Shown: positions 16,861-26,340, numbered from the stretch's first letter. The stretch: DNA of 45,053 nucleotides from Lachnospiraceae bacterium UBA1760 (GCA_002314775.1 DCHE01000066.1:1-45053), one strand, 5' to 3'. Notes: generated by a model from the letters alone, not told the origin. A program made the numbers and translations.

Positions 16861-18657
16861 TTAATAAATAACCTGATAAAACTGAGCAGAGAACCTTGGG
16901 AGTTTAAGTTTAGCCTTACCTTCCTCGACCTCAATCACCTCTTTTTTGTCAATTTTGGTACTTCCACCATAGATTGTCTCATCGCTAGACATAAGGGCTT
17001 TGAGACCCTTACAGAAGCCAATATTTAAGTTATACTCATCATAATCCCTGTCAGAAAGATTAAGGACAACTGCTATTCTCTCCTTCTCTGAGGCCCTCTC
17101 GTAGGCATAAACAACATGCTCCCTGTCATTTGATTCAAGCCAGAAAAAGCCCTTATCTGCATAATCCCTCTCATAGAAGGCCGAATGCTTCAGGTAAAGC
17201 TTATTCAAATCCTTCATAAATCTTCTAAAATCATCGTGCTTTGGATACTTAAGAATATCCCAGTCCTGCTCTCTCTCCTCATCCCACTCACGGAGCTGGC
17301 CAATCTCATTGCCCATGAAGTTAAGCTTCTTGCCAGGATGTGAATACATATACATATAAAGTGCTCTTGCCTGAGGGAACTTGTCCTCGTACTGACCATT
17401 CATCTGCTGCAGGATTGTTGCCTTTCCATGCACAACCTCGTCGTGTGAAAGTGCCATCATAAAATGCTCACTTGGGTAGTACATCATGGAAAATGTCAGC
17501 TTATTGTAGTCCCTGTATCTGTACTCTGGTGCGGTTCTGAAGAACTCTAAGGTATCGTTCATCCAGCCCATGTCCCACTTGTAATCAAAGCCCAGACCAT
17601 CCTCTCCGGTTGGCCTTGTAACACCAGGATAGCTGCTTGAATCCTCCGCCGCAAGAATTACTCCCGGAAACATCGACTTTATGGTTCCGTTCATATGCTT
17701 GATAAAGCCCACTGCAGGACCATTTATTCCCCTGTTGGAATTGCCCATCCAGTATATCATATTGCTTATGGCATCCATTCTGAGTCCATCAAAATGATAC
17801 TCCTTAAGCCAGAAGCAGGCACTTGAAAGCAGGAAGTTCTGTGTCTCACCCTTTGCAAGATTAAAATTCTTGCTTCCCCACTGACTAAAACCAACATCAT
17901 CTGTTGGATATTCGTAGAGCGGAGTACCGTCAAACATTGCAAGCCCATAGCTGTCCATGGCAAAATGCACCGGAACGAAATCGAGAATAATACCTATTCC
18001 ATTTAGATGACATTTGTTGATGAAGCTTTTCAGATCATCCGGTGAGCCGTACCTTGCTGTTGGAGAGAAAAAGCCTGTCGTCTGATAGCCCCAGGAATTA
18101 TCGCAAGGGTGTTCGGTTATTGGCATGAGCTCTATGTAATTATAGCCATTTTTCTTGAGATAAGGGATAAGAAGGTCCGCAACCTCTTCATAGGTATACC
18201 AGTCCTCCTTATTTTCTCCTGGCTTTTTCCAGGAACCCAAATGTAGCTCATAGATGTTAAGCGCCTCGTTTCTTCTGTCAGTTCTCTTCTTCATCCAGGC
18301 TGAATCTGTGAACTCGAATTTTTCCATATCCACTATCTTACTTGCAAAATCCGGTCTAAGGTCCATAGAAAAGCCATATGGATCAGCATGCTCTGTATAT
18401 ATATCTTCACCTGTATATATTCTGTATTTGTAGTGCATTCCTGGCTTTGCATCCTTTATGAAGCACTCCCATACATCGCCGCCAAACGCCCTGACCATAA
18501 TCTCGGCACTTGACCAGTCGTTAAAATCGCCTACAATAGTAATCCCTTTAGCTTTTGGAGCATAGACTCTAAACACTGCACCGTCATCAATAAGATGGCA
18601 GCCTAGGTATTCATAGGCATTTGTTGATTTTCCACGATAATATCCATAAACATCCAT
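16861..18657 (-). CDS. glgB: 1,4-alpha-glucan branching enzyme GlgB
   Basis: Makes the alpha-1,6 branches of glycogen by transferring cut alpha-1,4 chains. 598 residues, short for the family (about 620-730) because only one N-terminal CBM48-like module (about residues 15-105) precedes the GH13 barrel. The barrel motifs are GYQTTGFFSPTARYG, DFVPVHFAMD, FDGLRMDAISNM (nucleophile Asp295), LAAEDSSSYP (acid/base Glu338) and MALSHDEVVHGK (transition-state Asp), which together fit branching enzymes rather than pullulanases. It starts at ATG 18657 behind GTGGGGATAACAA. No other glycogen genes are nearby, and a TetR-type regulator is divergent from it. Confidence 0.94.
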   Translation of the reverse strand: MDVYGYYRGKSTNAYEYLGCHLIDDGAVFRVYAPKAKGITIVGDFNDWSSAEIMVRAFGGDVWECFIKDAKPGMHYKYRIYTGEDIYTEHADPYGFSMDLRPDFASKIVDMEKFEFTDSAWMKKRTDRRNEALNIYELHLGSWKKPGENKEDWYTYEEVADLLIPYLKKNGYNYIELMPITEHPCDNSWGYQTTGFFSPTARYGSPDDLKSFINKCHLNGIGIILDFVPVHFAMDSYGLAMFDGTPLYEYPTDDVGFSQWGSKNFNLAKGETQNFLLSSACFWLKEYHFDGLRMDAISNMIYWMGNSNRGINGPAVGFIKHMNGTIKSMFPGVILAAEDSSSYPGVTRPTGEDGLGFDYKWDMGWMNDTLEFFRTAPEYRYRDYNKLTFSMMYYPSEHFMMALSHDEVVHGKATILQQMNGQYEDKFPQARALYMYMYSHPGKKLNFMGNEIGQLREWDEEREQDWDILKYPKHDDFRRFMKDLNKLYLKHSAFYERDYADKGFFWLESNDREHVVYAYERASEKERIAVVLNLSDRDYDEYNLNIGFCKGLKALMSSDETIYGGSTKIDKKEVIEVEEGKAKLKLPRFSAQFYQVIY

Positions 18658-18821
18658 TTGTTATCCCCACTATTATTACACCACAGCCAGCGAATTTAAT
18701 ACATATATTATCACATATGCACCATTAGACATTGACTAAATCTGCATTATACTGTAATATCTTAACAGAATATAGATTTTTCGCCACCAACAGATGCTTG
18801 TTTTTGTCTTATAAACGACTA

Positions 18822-18840
18822 TTTTGACAAAGTGTCGAAA
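18822..18840. promoter_or_regulatory. Inverted repeat over the -35 box, candidate TetR operator
   Basis: TTTTGACA-AAG-TGTCGAAAA forms a near-perfect inverted repeat (GACA/TGTC core with A/T arms) that contains the -35 box of the adjacent TetR gene. It lies in the 227-bp divergent gap with glgB, so a bound repressor could affect its own gene and possibly glgB. Confidence 0.5.
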
Positions 18841-18851
18841 AACTATATTTT
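18824..18851 (+). promoter_or_regulatory. Candidate promoter of the divergent TetR gene
   Basis: A consensus -35 TTGACA (18824-18829) is followed 16 bp later by TATTTT (18846-18851). The -10 box is weak. A second TATAAT nearby at 18863-18868 has no good -35 box. Confidence 0.5.
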
Positions 18852-18884
18852 GAGGGTAGTAATATAATTCGGGGAGGAAAATAG

Positions 18885-19454
18885 ATGGACACGCGTGTAG
18901 TCAGGACAATAAATAGCATCAACAACGCATTCATAGTATTACGAGCAAAAAAACCAATCGAAAAAATCACAATCAAAGAGCTGTGTGAGCTTGCCTCACT
19001 TAACAAGGCAACCTTTTATCAGCACTATCATGACATTTACGATTTGGAGGCTTCTCTTCAGCGTGAAGCGGTTGATTCCATTATGGAGTCGATTCCACAT
19101 CCCGAGATACTCATTTCAGATCCTAAGCTTGGTATTAATTCCATAATAACGGCAATACTTAGTGAGGAAAGATTAATCAGTATCCTGTTCTCAGATGAAA
19201 GACTATACCTTCTGAGAGATTCTCTTGAAAAGAGAATCAAGCTTGCGATTGTGGAATACTATCCTGAGCTTCTTGACAACCTAGAGAGTGATATTCTTCT
19301 CTCAATTTTGATTCAGGGCTCCTTCGATGCTTATTTTTCTCATAAAAAAGAGGATATAAGCACCGTTGTTTCAACCTTAGTCAGGATAAACTGCAAGCTT
19401 ATTGAGGCACTGAATATAAAGGCACTGAATTTTGCTGTTTCTGGCGAGAATTAG
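18885..19454 (+). CDS. TetR-like transcriptional regulator
   Basis: 189-residue regulator. The N-terminal helix-turn-helix reads ITIKELCELASLNKATFYQHYHDIYDLEA, the standard TetR recognition segment (ATFYQHY), and the remaining helical ligand-binding domain is of the DUF-like short class found in many Firmicutes. It starts at ATG 18885 after GGGGAGGAAAATAG. It is transcribed divergently from glgB and ends ahead of a shared terminator at 19531-19565. The ligand and targets are unknown; glgB is a candidate target only by position. Confidence 0.88.
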   Translation: MDTRVVRTINSINNAFIVLRAKKPIEKITIKELCELASLNKATFYQHYHDIYDLEASLQREAVDSIMESIPHPEILISDPKLGINSIITAILSEERLISILFSDERLYLLRDSLEKRIKLAIVEYYPELLDNLESDILLSILIQGSFDAYFSHKKEDISTVVSTLVRINCKLIEALNIKALNFAVSGEN

Positions 19455-19530
19455 ATATGATTTAGCAGTAATCTAGATATGATTTATCGGTGATTTTGTT
19501 AAAGAACCTTTGACAATTTGATAAAGACAT

Positions 19531-19565
19531 AAAAGCGGCGTAGCCAGTTCGGTTACGCCGCTTTT
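19531..19565. terminator. Bidirectional terminator between TetR gene and AGCS gene
   Basis: A 15-bp stem AAAAGCGGCGTAGCC / GGTTACGCCGCTTTT (one G-T pair) with loop AGTTC. It has a T run on both strands, so it can serve the plus-strand regulator and the minus-strand symporter gene. Confidence 0.92.
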
Positions 19566-19589
19566 ATTATATATAATGCTTAAGCCTTA

Positions 19590-21326
19590 TTACTTCTTAT
19601 TAGCCTTTTCTTCCTTGATTACCTTCTGGAAATCAGCTGTATCCTTAGCTATAACTCCGCTTAATGCAAGCATACAGATAAGGTTTGGAATTGCCATGAG
19701 GGCATTTGCCACATCCGAGAAGTTCCATACGATATCGAGTGTCTGTGTACATCCAACGTAAGCGATGAGCGAGAATACAATACGGTAAATCATATTGAAC
19801 TTGTGAGTTCCAAGGATGTACTCCCAGGCCTTCTCTCCGTGATACTCCCAGCCAAGAATTGTTGAGAATGCGAAGAGTGTGATTCCGATTGATACAAGCC
19901 ATCCACCTGGTGTCTTAAGAATTGTCTTAAATGCAGCGATTGTAAGTGATGAACCCTTTACAAGTGTATCAATATAGTATTCACCCTTATCACTGAAGGT
20001 GTATACTGTTCCATCAGCTGCTCTCCAGGTACCAAGAATAATGTTGCCCTCGACCTTTGGCTCAATATAGTCAGATGCAACCTCTTTCTTATCGCCATCA
20101 AATGGTGTAAGAACAATTTCATTTCCCTCTGAATCCTTTAATGTAACCTGAGGAGTAGTTGCTATCTCTCTGGTACCATCAATCTCATAAGAGGATTCCG
20201 TTGTGCCTACTACTATATCGTAAGAAGTCTTAACCTGCTCATTATCTATTGTTGCTTCAAGCACTATCTGTCCATTCTCATAGCTTGCCTTTCCAGCTAC
20301 TGATTTTTCTGTAAGTCCAAGAACTCCTGAGGATGCGATTGCAAGACCAGTGATTGTACAAACAACGATTGTATCCCAGAAGGTACCTGTCATGTTGATG
20401 TAACCCTGACGAACATGGCTGTCTGTTGTAGCTGCCGCTGCTGTGATAGCTGCAGAACCCATACCAGCCTCATTTGAGAATACACCTCTTGCAACACCAT
20501 ATCTCATAGAAGCCATCATTGATGCAACGATTGTACCAAGAAGACCACCTGAAACAGCCTTTACGCTGAAGGCATACTTGAAGATAAGTGCAACACCTGA
20601 AGGGATGTTTGTAATATTACCAAAAATAACGATAAGTCCGCAGATTACATAGAAGATAGCCATAAGTGGAACTACAATCGATGAAACCTTTGAGATTGAC
20701 TTAATACCACCAACAATAATAAGAAGTGCAAGCACTGTTATTACAATACCGGTAATCCAGGTTGGTACATTAAAGGTTGTATCGAGAGCACTCGCAATTG
20801 AGTTACCCTGTGTCATATTACCAATACCAAATGAAGCGATTACTGCAAAAAGTGCGAATAACCATCCAAGAATAGAACCGATAGTCTTATTCTTAAAGCC
20901 CTTCTTCATTGTGTACATAGGGCCGCCTGACATCTCGCCAGCTTCATTTACCTCACGATATTTAAGTGCAAGCATACACTCACTGAACTTTGAAGTAAGT
21001 CCAAATAATGCCGAAATCCACATCCATACAAGTGCTCCAGGACCGCCTGATACCATAGCTGTTGCAACACCTACGATATTTCCTGTTCCGATTGTTGCGG
21101 CAAGAGCTGTTGTAAGTGCTGAGAATGGCGAAATATCACCCTCGCCTCTTGTCTTTTTTCTTGCTTCCTTGCTGAGTGTACTCTTAATTGCGTATCCAAG
21201 GTTTCTCCATGGTAAAAACTTTGTTCTTATTGTAAGGAATATACCTGTACCAACAAGAAGGATAAGCATTACCGGACCCCATACGAAATCATCAATTTTA
21301 GAAATAATGTTTCCTAATTGTTCCAT
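19590..21326 (-). CDS. AGCS-family alanine/glycine:cation symporter with an inserted domain
   Basis: Sodium- or proton-coupled amino-acid carrier, 578 residues where about 450-480 is normal. Family blocks include ALTTALAATIGTGNIVGVATA, MSGGPMYTMKKG, GVFSNEAGMGSAAITAAAA and AFSTILGWEYHGEKAWEY. The excess length comes from one hydrophilic insert at about residues 339-458, between TITGLAIASSGVLGL and the segment SSLTIAAFKTILKTPGGW. The insert is rich in beta-type sequence (for example GTWRAADGTVYTFSDKGEYY) and probably folds as an extracytoplasmic domain between two membrane helices. The start ATG 21326 follows GGAGGTAGAAGGA, with a promoter at 21362-21390. Alanine or glycine is the usual substrate; the role of the insert is unknown. 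Confidence 0.9.
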   Translation of the reverse strand: MEQLGNIISKIDDFVWGPVMLILLVGTGIFLTIRTKFLPWRNLGYAIKSTLSKEARKKTRGEGDISPFSALTTALAATIGTGNIVGVATAMVSGGPGALVWMWISALFGLTSKFSECMLALKYREVNEAGEMSGGPMYTMKKGFKNKTIGSILGWLFALFAVIASFGIGNMTQGNSIASALDTTFNVPTWITGIVITVLALLIIVGGIKSISKVSSIVVPLMAIFYVICGLIVIFGNITNIPSGVALIFKYAFSVKAVSGGLLGTIVASMMASMRYGVARGVFSNEAGMGSAAITAAAATTDSHVRQGYINMTGTFWDTIVVCTITGLAIASSGVLGLTEKSVAGKASYENGQIVLEATIDNEQVKTSYDIVVGTTESSYEIDGTREIATTPQVTLKDSEGNEIVLTPFDGDKKEVASDYIEPKVEGNIILGTWRAADGTVYTFSDKGEYYIDTLVKGSSLTIAAFKTILKTPGGWLVSIGITLFAFSTILGWEYHGEKAWEYILGTHKFNMIYRIVFSLIAYVGCTQTLDIVWNFSDVANALMAIPNLICMLALSGVIAKDTADFQKVIKEEKANKK

Positions 21327-21361
21327 TCCTTCTACCTCCGTAGCTTTTTAAAGTATAATTT

Positions 21362-21390
21362 AAGATACCAACTGAGTGAATATATGTCAA
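21362..21390 (-). promoter_or_regulatory. Promoter of the AGCS symporter gene
   Basis: On the minus strand a consensus TTGACA (21385-21390) is followed 17 bp later by TATCTT (21362-21367). Confidence 0.65.
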
Positions 21391-21433
21391 CCTTACCAAA
21401 AACCTTTTGTTATTATTTATTAATAACGCGAAA

Positions 21434-21477
21434 AACACTTAATTATGTTAAGCTAACTCCTAACATAATTAAGTGTT
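21434..21477 (-). terminator. Terminator of the yhaM operon
   Basis: A perfect 17-bp stem AACACTTAATTATGTTA / TAACATAATTAAGTGTT (21434-21450 with 21461-21477) with a 10-base loop. It lies about 85 bp after the fliB-like stop and is followed on the minus strand by TTTTTCG. The stem is A/T-rich, so a protein-binding palindrome is an alternative. Confidence 0.6.
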
Positions 21478-21560
21478 CTTTGTTTATTACCAAAAATTTT
21501 AGTTTATGTTTTCACTATATTAATACACTACTCTGTATAAATCTGTCTTGGTCTGTCTGA

Positions 21561-22640
21561 CTATCTAAGTACCGATATTAGTTCCGGCTCCTCACTGATA
21601 AAATCAAAAAAGGACTCCTCATTATGCCCAATCATTCTGGACATACAGGTGATAAGTGCCCTTATGGTGTCATAGTCCGGATAGGTTGCGTATATATATG
21701 CATTTGCAAAAATTGCATATCTTAAAAATGCAAACTCATACAAAACTGCCTCAAAATTCTGTTCCATCTCATACACATCCTCAGCGTGCTCTAGTGCTTC
21801 AAAGAGCTTAGCCTCAAATACACTTTTAATCAAAGGGTTATCCTCAAGCTTCTCATCAAAGTCCTCCTTAAACACCTGGAATTTAAGAAACATCTTGTGA
21901 AGAATGTCAAAGCTCACATCTGCCTCATCAAGCTTTAAGTAAATCTCATCCAAGTACGGCTTCATGATTGGAAGTGTGCTGTAGTTCACAATCAGATTGA
22001 GGAAGGAGCTGTTAAGTGACTTGAAATCCTCAAATGGCTCATCTCCCATCACAGTCTCGGCAGCAAGGTTTAGGTATTCCGATATTGTAAAAGACTTCTC
22101 GCTAAGGTTATCCCTTAAGTTATCCTCACCTTCTTCCTCCTCAAGCTCATCATTTAAATACAGATATATGGCGAGCATCCTGATATCTAATGGCATTGAG
22201 TCTGTATGAAATATGCTCATTGCACATCTTCCCATAGCTGTTGCAGAAAGACTGTCATCTATCAACGGATAACCATTCTTCTCCTTATTGTATAGGTCAA
22301 CAACCTCAGGACAGCCAAAGGATAAGTCGTAGTTTTTCTCGCCCTCTTTGTTTTTGTAGATATTTCTTGGAAATACCCTGCAGGCCTTAGAAAGTGCTTC
22401 ATCCGAATGCCGAATAACAAGACTGCACAGTCCGTCACTTGTGAGAAGCGGACATCTCATTATGTCTTTCTCCCAAAGCATCTTAAGCTCCTCCTCCTCG
22501 GTGAAGTCCTTATTATAATATTCATCAAGCATTTCCATGCACCTTGGGCTGTCACTTCTCTCAATCTCCCAGCCCTCACAGCAGGTCATGCTGCACTTCC
22601 CTGCAATGCATTTAAATTTGTCATAGCAGACTGATTTCAT
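21561..22640 (-). CDS. FliB-like Cys-rich protein (flagellin lysine-N-methylase family)
   Basis: 359 residues with the N-terminal cysteine pattern CYDKFKCIAGKCSMTCCEGW, then CPLLTSDGLCSL and CRVFPRNIY, which is the pattern of proteins annotated as flagellin lysine-N-methylase FliB and probably binds an iron-sulfur cluster or zinc. The C-terminal half is helical and acidic. FliB methylates surface lysines on flagellin in enterobacteria; in Clostridia many relatives have no proven substrate, and no flagellar gene is in this window. It starts 14 bp after the yhaM stop, so the two are co-transcribed. Confidence 0.75.
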   Translation of the reverse strand: MKSVCYDKFKCIAGKCSMTCCEGWEIERSDSPRCMEMLDEYYNKDFTEEEELKMLWEKDIMRCPLLTSDGLCSLVIRHSDEALSKACRVFPRNIYKNKEGEKNYDLSFGCPEVVDLYNKEKNGYPLIDDSLSATAMGRCAMSIFHTDSMPLDIRMLAIYLYLNDELEEEEGEDNLRDNLSEKSFTISEYLNLAAETVMGDEPFEDFKSLNSSFLNLIVNYSTLPIMKPYLDEIYLKLDEADVSFDILHKMFLKFQVFKEDFDEKLEDNPLIKSVFEAKLFEALEHAEDVYEMEQNFEAVLYEFAFLRYAIFANAYIYATYPDYDTIRALITCMSRMIGHNEESFFDFISEEPELISVLR

Positions 22641-22654
22641 ATTGTCTCCCGTCT

Positions 22655-23593
22655 TTATCTGGTTTTTATCAAATTTGATTCAAAGAGTCTGTCGAAGCCG
22701 AGCCACTCATTTTTATCAGCATTCTTCTCTAAAATCTCAGTGAACTGCTCAAGCTTTGCATCTGTGTTGTCCGCATAGGAAAGGGCAACCGCCTCAATTA
22801 TTGCAGGCTTCTTTGGTGAACCGTACTCAAGCTCTCCATGGTGAGAAAGAATGCAGTGCTGAAGCTCCTGAGCAAGAACTGCAGGAAATCCTTCAATCTG
22901 ATTAATCTTATCTCGAACCATCATTGTTCCCATAACGATGTGACCCATAAACTGACCTGCGTCAGTGTAGTCATTTTCAGGGAAGTCTGAGAGCTCGTAC
23001 ACCTTACCAATATCGTGACAGATTGCTGCAGTGATAAGAAGATTACGGTTAAGTACTGGATAAGAAGTAGCCAGAAAATCACAGAGCTTTGCAACTGCAA
23101 GTGTATGCTGAAGAAGCCCTCCTATAAATCCATGATGAATTGATTTCGCGGCACTGTGCTTCTTAAAATTCTCAACGAACCTTACATCCTTAACAAAAAA
23201 GCTGTCAAGAAGCTCCTTAAGATGTGGTTCACTAATACTGTCGATGATTCCAATTAGCTCCTTGTACATATCATCAATGTTAAACTTTGAGCAAGGCATG
23301 TAGTCCGAAACATCGTACTCTCCCTCCTGGGCTCTTCTTACTCTCTTAATATTCATCTGAAGGGTATCATTGAAGCTTGTAATCTGCGCATCAACCTTGA
23401 TGTAATCCATCTGTTCGAAATGATCAATACCACTACTCAAATCCCAAATCTTCGCATCAATTGTGCCTGTCATATCCTGAAGTATAAGGCTATAATAAGT
23501 CTTTCCAGCCTTCGTTTTTGCAACAACCTTTGATTTGCAGAAGTAAACCTCTGAAACCATCTCTCCCTCTCTGAGGGTATTTAAATAATTCAT
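22655..23593 (-). CDS. yhaM: YhaM-type 3'-5' exoribonuclease (OB fold plus HD domain)
   Basis: 312-residue nuclease that trims RNA or DNA 3' ends. An N-terminal OB fold (about residues 8-90, with YYSLILQDMTGTIDAKIWD) precedes an HD phosphohydrolase domain with HHGFIGGLLQHTLAVAKL and ICHDIGKVYE, where His and Asp bind the metal, and a later LSHHGELEYGSPK. The start is taken at ATG 23593; the frame opens at a TTG, but TTGGAG there looks like the ribosome binding site. In Bacillus yhaM lies with yhaN and yhaO, whereas here those two are about 13 kb away. Confidence 0.9.
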   Translation of the reverse strand: MNYLNTLREGEMVSEVYFCKSKVVAKTKAGKTYYSLILQDMTGTIDAKIWDLSSGIDHFEQMDYIKVDAQITSFNDTLQMNIKRVRRAQEGEYDVSDYMPCSKFNIDDMYKELIGIIDSISEPHLKELLDSFFVKDVRFVENFKKHSAAKSIHHGFIGGLLQHTLAVAKLCDFLATSYPVLNRNLLITAAICHDIGKVYELSDFPENDYTDAGQFMGHIVMGTMMVRDKINQIEGFPAVLAQELQHCILSHHGELEYGSPKKPAIIEAVALSYADNTDAKLEQFTEILEKNADKNEWLGFDRLFESNLIKTR

Positions 23594-23908
23594 GTTTTTC
23601 TCCAATCTTTTATATTTCTATTTTCAGCTTTTCATAAAGCACGAAAAAAGCTTCGCGCTTTTCATTATTTCTAAATATAGCACGATAAATGCTCCGATAC
23701 AAGTTGCTATGAGTTTTGTTTTAGACTTCAGTTCAAGTATCATAACTATTTACTTGTTATACTCCCTCAAATATATTACAATAACCTTATCTATGTTCAT
23801 ATAAAAATGTTTCATATACTGAGTACGTTTATGAGTACATTTTTTGAACTTAATTTTAGAAATTTGTCAATAAAAGTACTAACCCCCAATCAATGCGAGG
23901 AATAATAT
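23594..23908. other. Divergent intergenic region yhaM / mutS2
   Basis: 315 bp of A/T-rich DNA. It holds the yhaM promoter (23674-23702) and a direct repeat of GAGTAC near 23820-23837. I see no convincing mutS2 promoter and no gene or RNA motif here. Confidence 0.5.
23674..23702 (-). promoter_or_regulatory. Promoter of the yhaM operon
   Basis: On the minus strand TTGTAT (23697-23702) and TATATT (23674-23679) are 17 bp apart, about 80 bp before the yhaM start. Confidence 0.65.
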
Positions 23909-26329
23909 ATGAATAAGCGAACACTCCGAATACTGGAGTATAACAAAATATTGGAGATGCTGTCAGAATATGCTGCATCCCCTATGGCAAAGAAGCGTTG
24001 CCAGAAGATGAAGCCCCAGAAGGAGCTTTGTAACATCGAGAAATTCCAGGAGCAGACAAGAGATGCCCTGCTTAGAATCAACAGGTATGGAAGCGTATCA
24101 TTTTCAGGCTTAAGAGAGATCAGTGCCAGCTTAAGACTTCTTGAGATTCACTCTGCACTCTCTGCTAATGAACTGCTTCTTCTTGCCGACCTTCTCGAAA
24201 CCGCAGACTCAGTAAAAAAGTACGGTGAAAACGGTGGTGGCTCAAAAAAGGACGTTGACGAGACTGAGGTTTCGAACGACTCACTCACAAATATGTTCAG
24301 TGAGCTTATGCCTCTTAGCTTTCTCTCAACCGAGATTAGAAGATGCATACTATCTGCCGAGGAAATATGCGATGATGCATCCTCAAATCTGAAGAGAATC
24401 AGAAAAGAGATACTTTTTACAAATGAAAGACTCCACGGCGAGCTTTCAAAGCTTATAAAAAATGACAGCAGTCGTTCATACCTTCAGGACAGCCTTATCA
24501 CAATGAGAAATGGCAGATACTGTATTCCAGTAAAGCAGGAATACAGAGGACATTTTCCTGGTATGATTCACGACCAGTCCTCTACAGGCTCAACTCTTTT
24601 TATCGAGCCTATGGCTGTTGTAAATCTTAACAACCAGATAAAGGAGCTGCAGAGTGAGGAGCATATTGAGATTGAGAAGATTCTTTCTGGCTTAAGCGAG
24701 CAGGCAAGTGGCTACATCGAGGATATTATGATTGATACAAATGTCCTCACAGAGCTTGACTTTATATTTGCAAGGGCAAAATTCGCAATTTCCTACAATG
24801 GTTCAGAGCCAGTGTTCAATACCGAGGGAATTATCGATATCAAGAAGGGACGACATCCGCTTCTTGAGAAGCATAAATGTGTTCCTGTGGATATTAAGCT
24901 TGGAGAGAATTACACCCTCTTAATCGTAACCGGCCCGAACACCGGTGGTAAGACTGTTTCACTTAAAACCCTTGGACTTTTCACACTTATGGGCCAGGCA
25001 GGTCTTCACATTCCGGCCTTAGACGGTTCAAGACTGGCAGTTTTTGAGGATGTATTTGCAGATATCGGAGATGAGCAGAGTATTGAGCAGAATCTTTCAA
25101 CCTTCTCCTCTCACATGTCAAACATCGTATACATCGTGAACCACGCAAGTCCTAACACCCTGTGTCTCTTCGATGAGCCAGGCGGTGGTACCGACCCAAT
25201 TGAAGGAGCTGCGCTTGCGATTTCAATCCTCTCACACCTTAAGGGCATGGGTGCCCGCTGTATGGCCACAACCCACTACAGTGAGCTTAAAACCTTCGCC
25301 TTAACTGAGCCAGGTGTTGAAAATGCTTCCTGTGAGTTTGACGTTGCAACCCTTCAGCCAACCTACAAGCTAATGATTGGTATCCCTGGTAAGTCAAATG
25401 CATTTGCAATTTCACACAAATTAGGACTTCCAGACTATATTATAGATTATGCAAAAAATAACATAGAGCAGAGCGCTATCGACATAGAAGGTCTTATTGC
25501 AGATCTTGAGAACAGCCGTAAGAAAATCGAGGAGGACAGGGCCATTATAGAGAGAGAACGTAATGAGGCAGAGGCCCTTAGAAAGCGACTCTCTGAAAAG
25601 GAAAAGACTCTCGATGACAAGAAGCAGGATATCCTCGCCAAGGCTCGTGAGGAGGCAAGAACTATTGTCGAGGAGGCAAAGGACGTTGCCGACACTACAA
25701 TCAGAGATTACAACAAATGGCGCACAAATCCTAACAAGGCTGACCTCAAAAAGATGGAGGAAAAAAGAGCAGGTCTTAGAAAGAAGCTTGACACCTACGA
25801 GAAGAATAAGCCAAAGAAGGTTGAGACCTCAGGACATAATGCCAAGGATTTTAAGATAGGTGATTCGGTTCACGTTATCAGCATGAACTGCGACGGTCAT
25901 ATTATTGAGCTTCCTGACAAAAACGGAAATCTCCTTGTCCAGATGGGTATTCTCTCATCCAGACTTCCAGCCTCAGACCTTGTTATCTTCGATGAGGAAA
26001 AACGTGCAAATGACAACGGTCTTAAGAGAAAGCCCGCTATGGGCAATAAAAAGACAGGGGCAATGACCGGCCTTTCAAAGGCTTATACATTTTCCCCTGA
26101 GATTAATCTTCTTGGAAAAACTGTTGACGAGGCAATTTCAGAGCTCGAAAAATTCCTTGATGATGCAATGCTCACCCACTCTTCTCCTGTTCGAGTTATC
26201 CACGGTAAGGGTACAGGAGCCTTAAGAAAGGGTGTTCACGATTACTTAAGAAGAAATAGACAGATAAAGGGCTACCACCTTGCTGAGTACGGCGAGGGTG
26301 ATGCCGGTGTGACAATTGTTGAGCTATAG
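23909..26329 (+). CDS. mutS2: MutS2, Smr-domain ATPase/endonuclease
   Basis: 806 residues. The MutS core ATPase carries Walker A TGPNTGGKTVSLKT (about residue 341) and Walker B CLFDEPGGGTDP, followed by a long coiled coil (about 515-640, rich in Glu, Lys and Arg), a KOW-like beta segment (KIGDSVHVISMNCDGHIIEL) and a C-terminal Smr domain (VIHGKGTGALRKGVHDYLRR). It lacks the mismatch-binding N-terminal domain of MutS. In the family it acts in recombination control and in ribosome collision rescue. The start ATG 23909 follows GAGGAATAATAT. The two-component genes follow after 11 bp, so they probably share its transcript. Confidence 0.95.
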   Translation: MNKRTLRILEYNKILEMLSEYAASPMAKKRCQKMKPQKELCNIEKFQEQTRDALLRINRYGSVSFSGLREISASLRLLEIHSALSANELLLLADLLETADSVKKYGENGGGSKKDVDETEVSNDSLTNMFSELMPLSFLSTEIRRCILSAEEICDDASSNLKRIRKEILFTNERLHGELSKLIKNDSSRSYLQDSLITMRNGRYCIPVKQEYRGHFPGMIHDQSSTGSTLFIEPMAVVNLNNQIKELQSEEHIEIEKILSGLSEQASGYIEDIMIDTNVLTELDFIFARAKFAISYNGSEPVFNTEGIIDIKKGRHPLLEKHKCVPVDIKLGENYTLLIVTGPNTGGKTVSLKTLGLFTLMGQAGLHIPALDGSRLAVFEDVFADIGDEQSIEQNLSTFSSHMSNIVYIVNHASPNTLCLFDEPGGGTDPIEGAALAISILSHLKGMGARCMATTHYSELKTFALTEPGVENASCEFDVATLQPTYKLMIGIPGKSNAFAISHKLGLPDYIIDYAKNNIEQSAIDIEGLIADLENSRKKIEEDRAIIERERNEAEALRKRLSEKEKTLDDKKQDILAKAREEARTIVEEAKDVADTTIRDYNKWRTNPNKADLKKMEEKRAGLRKKLDTYEKNKPKKVETSGHNAKDFKIGDSVHVISMNCDGHIIELPDKNGNLLVQMGILSSRLPASDLVIFDEEKRANDNGLKRKPAMGNKKTGAMTGLSKAYTFSPEINLLGKTVDEAISELEKFLDDAMLTHSSPVRVIHGKGTGALRKGVHDYLRRNRQIKGYHLAEYGEGDAGVTIVEL

Positions 26330-26340
26330 GAGGAAAAATT

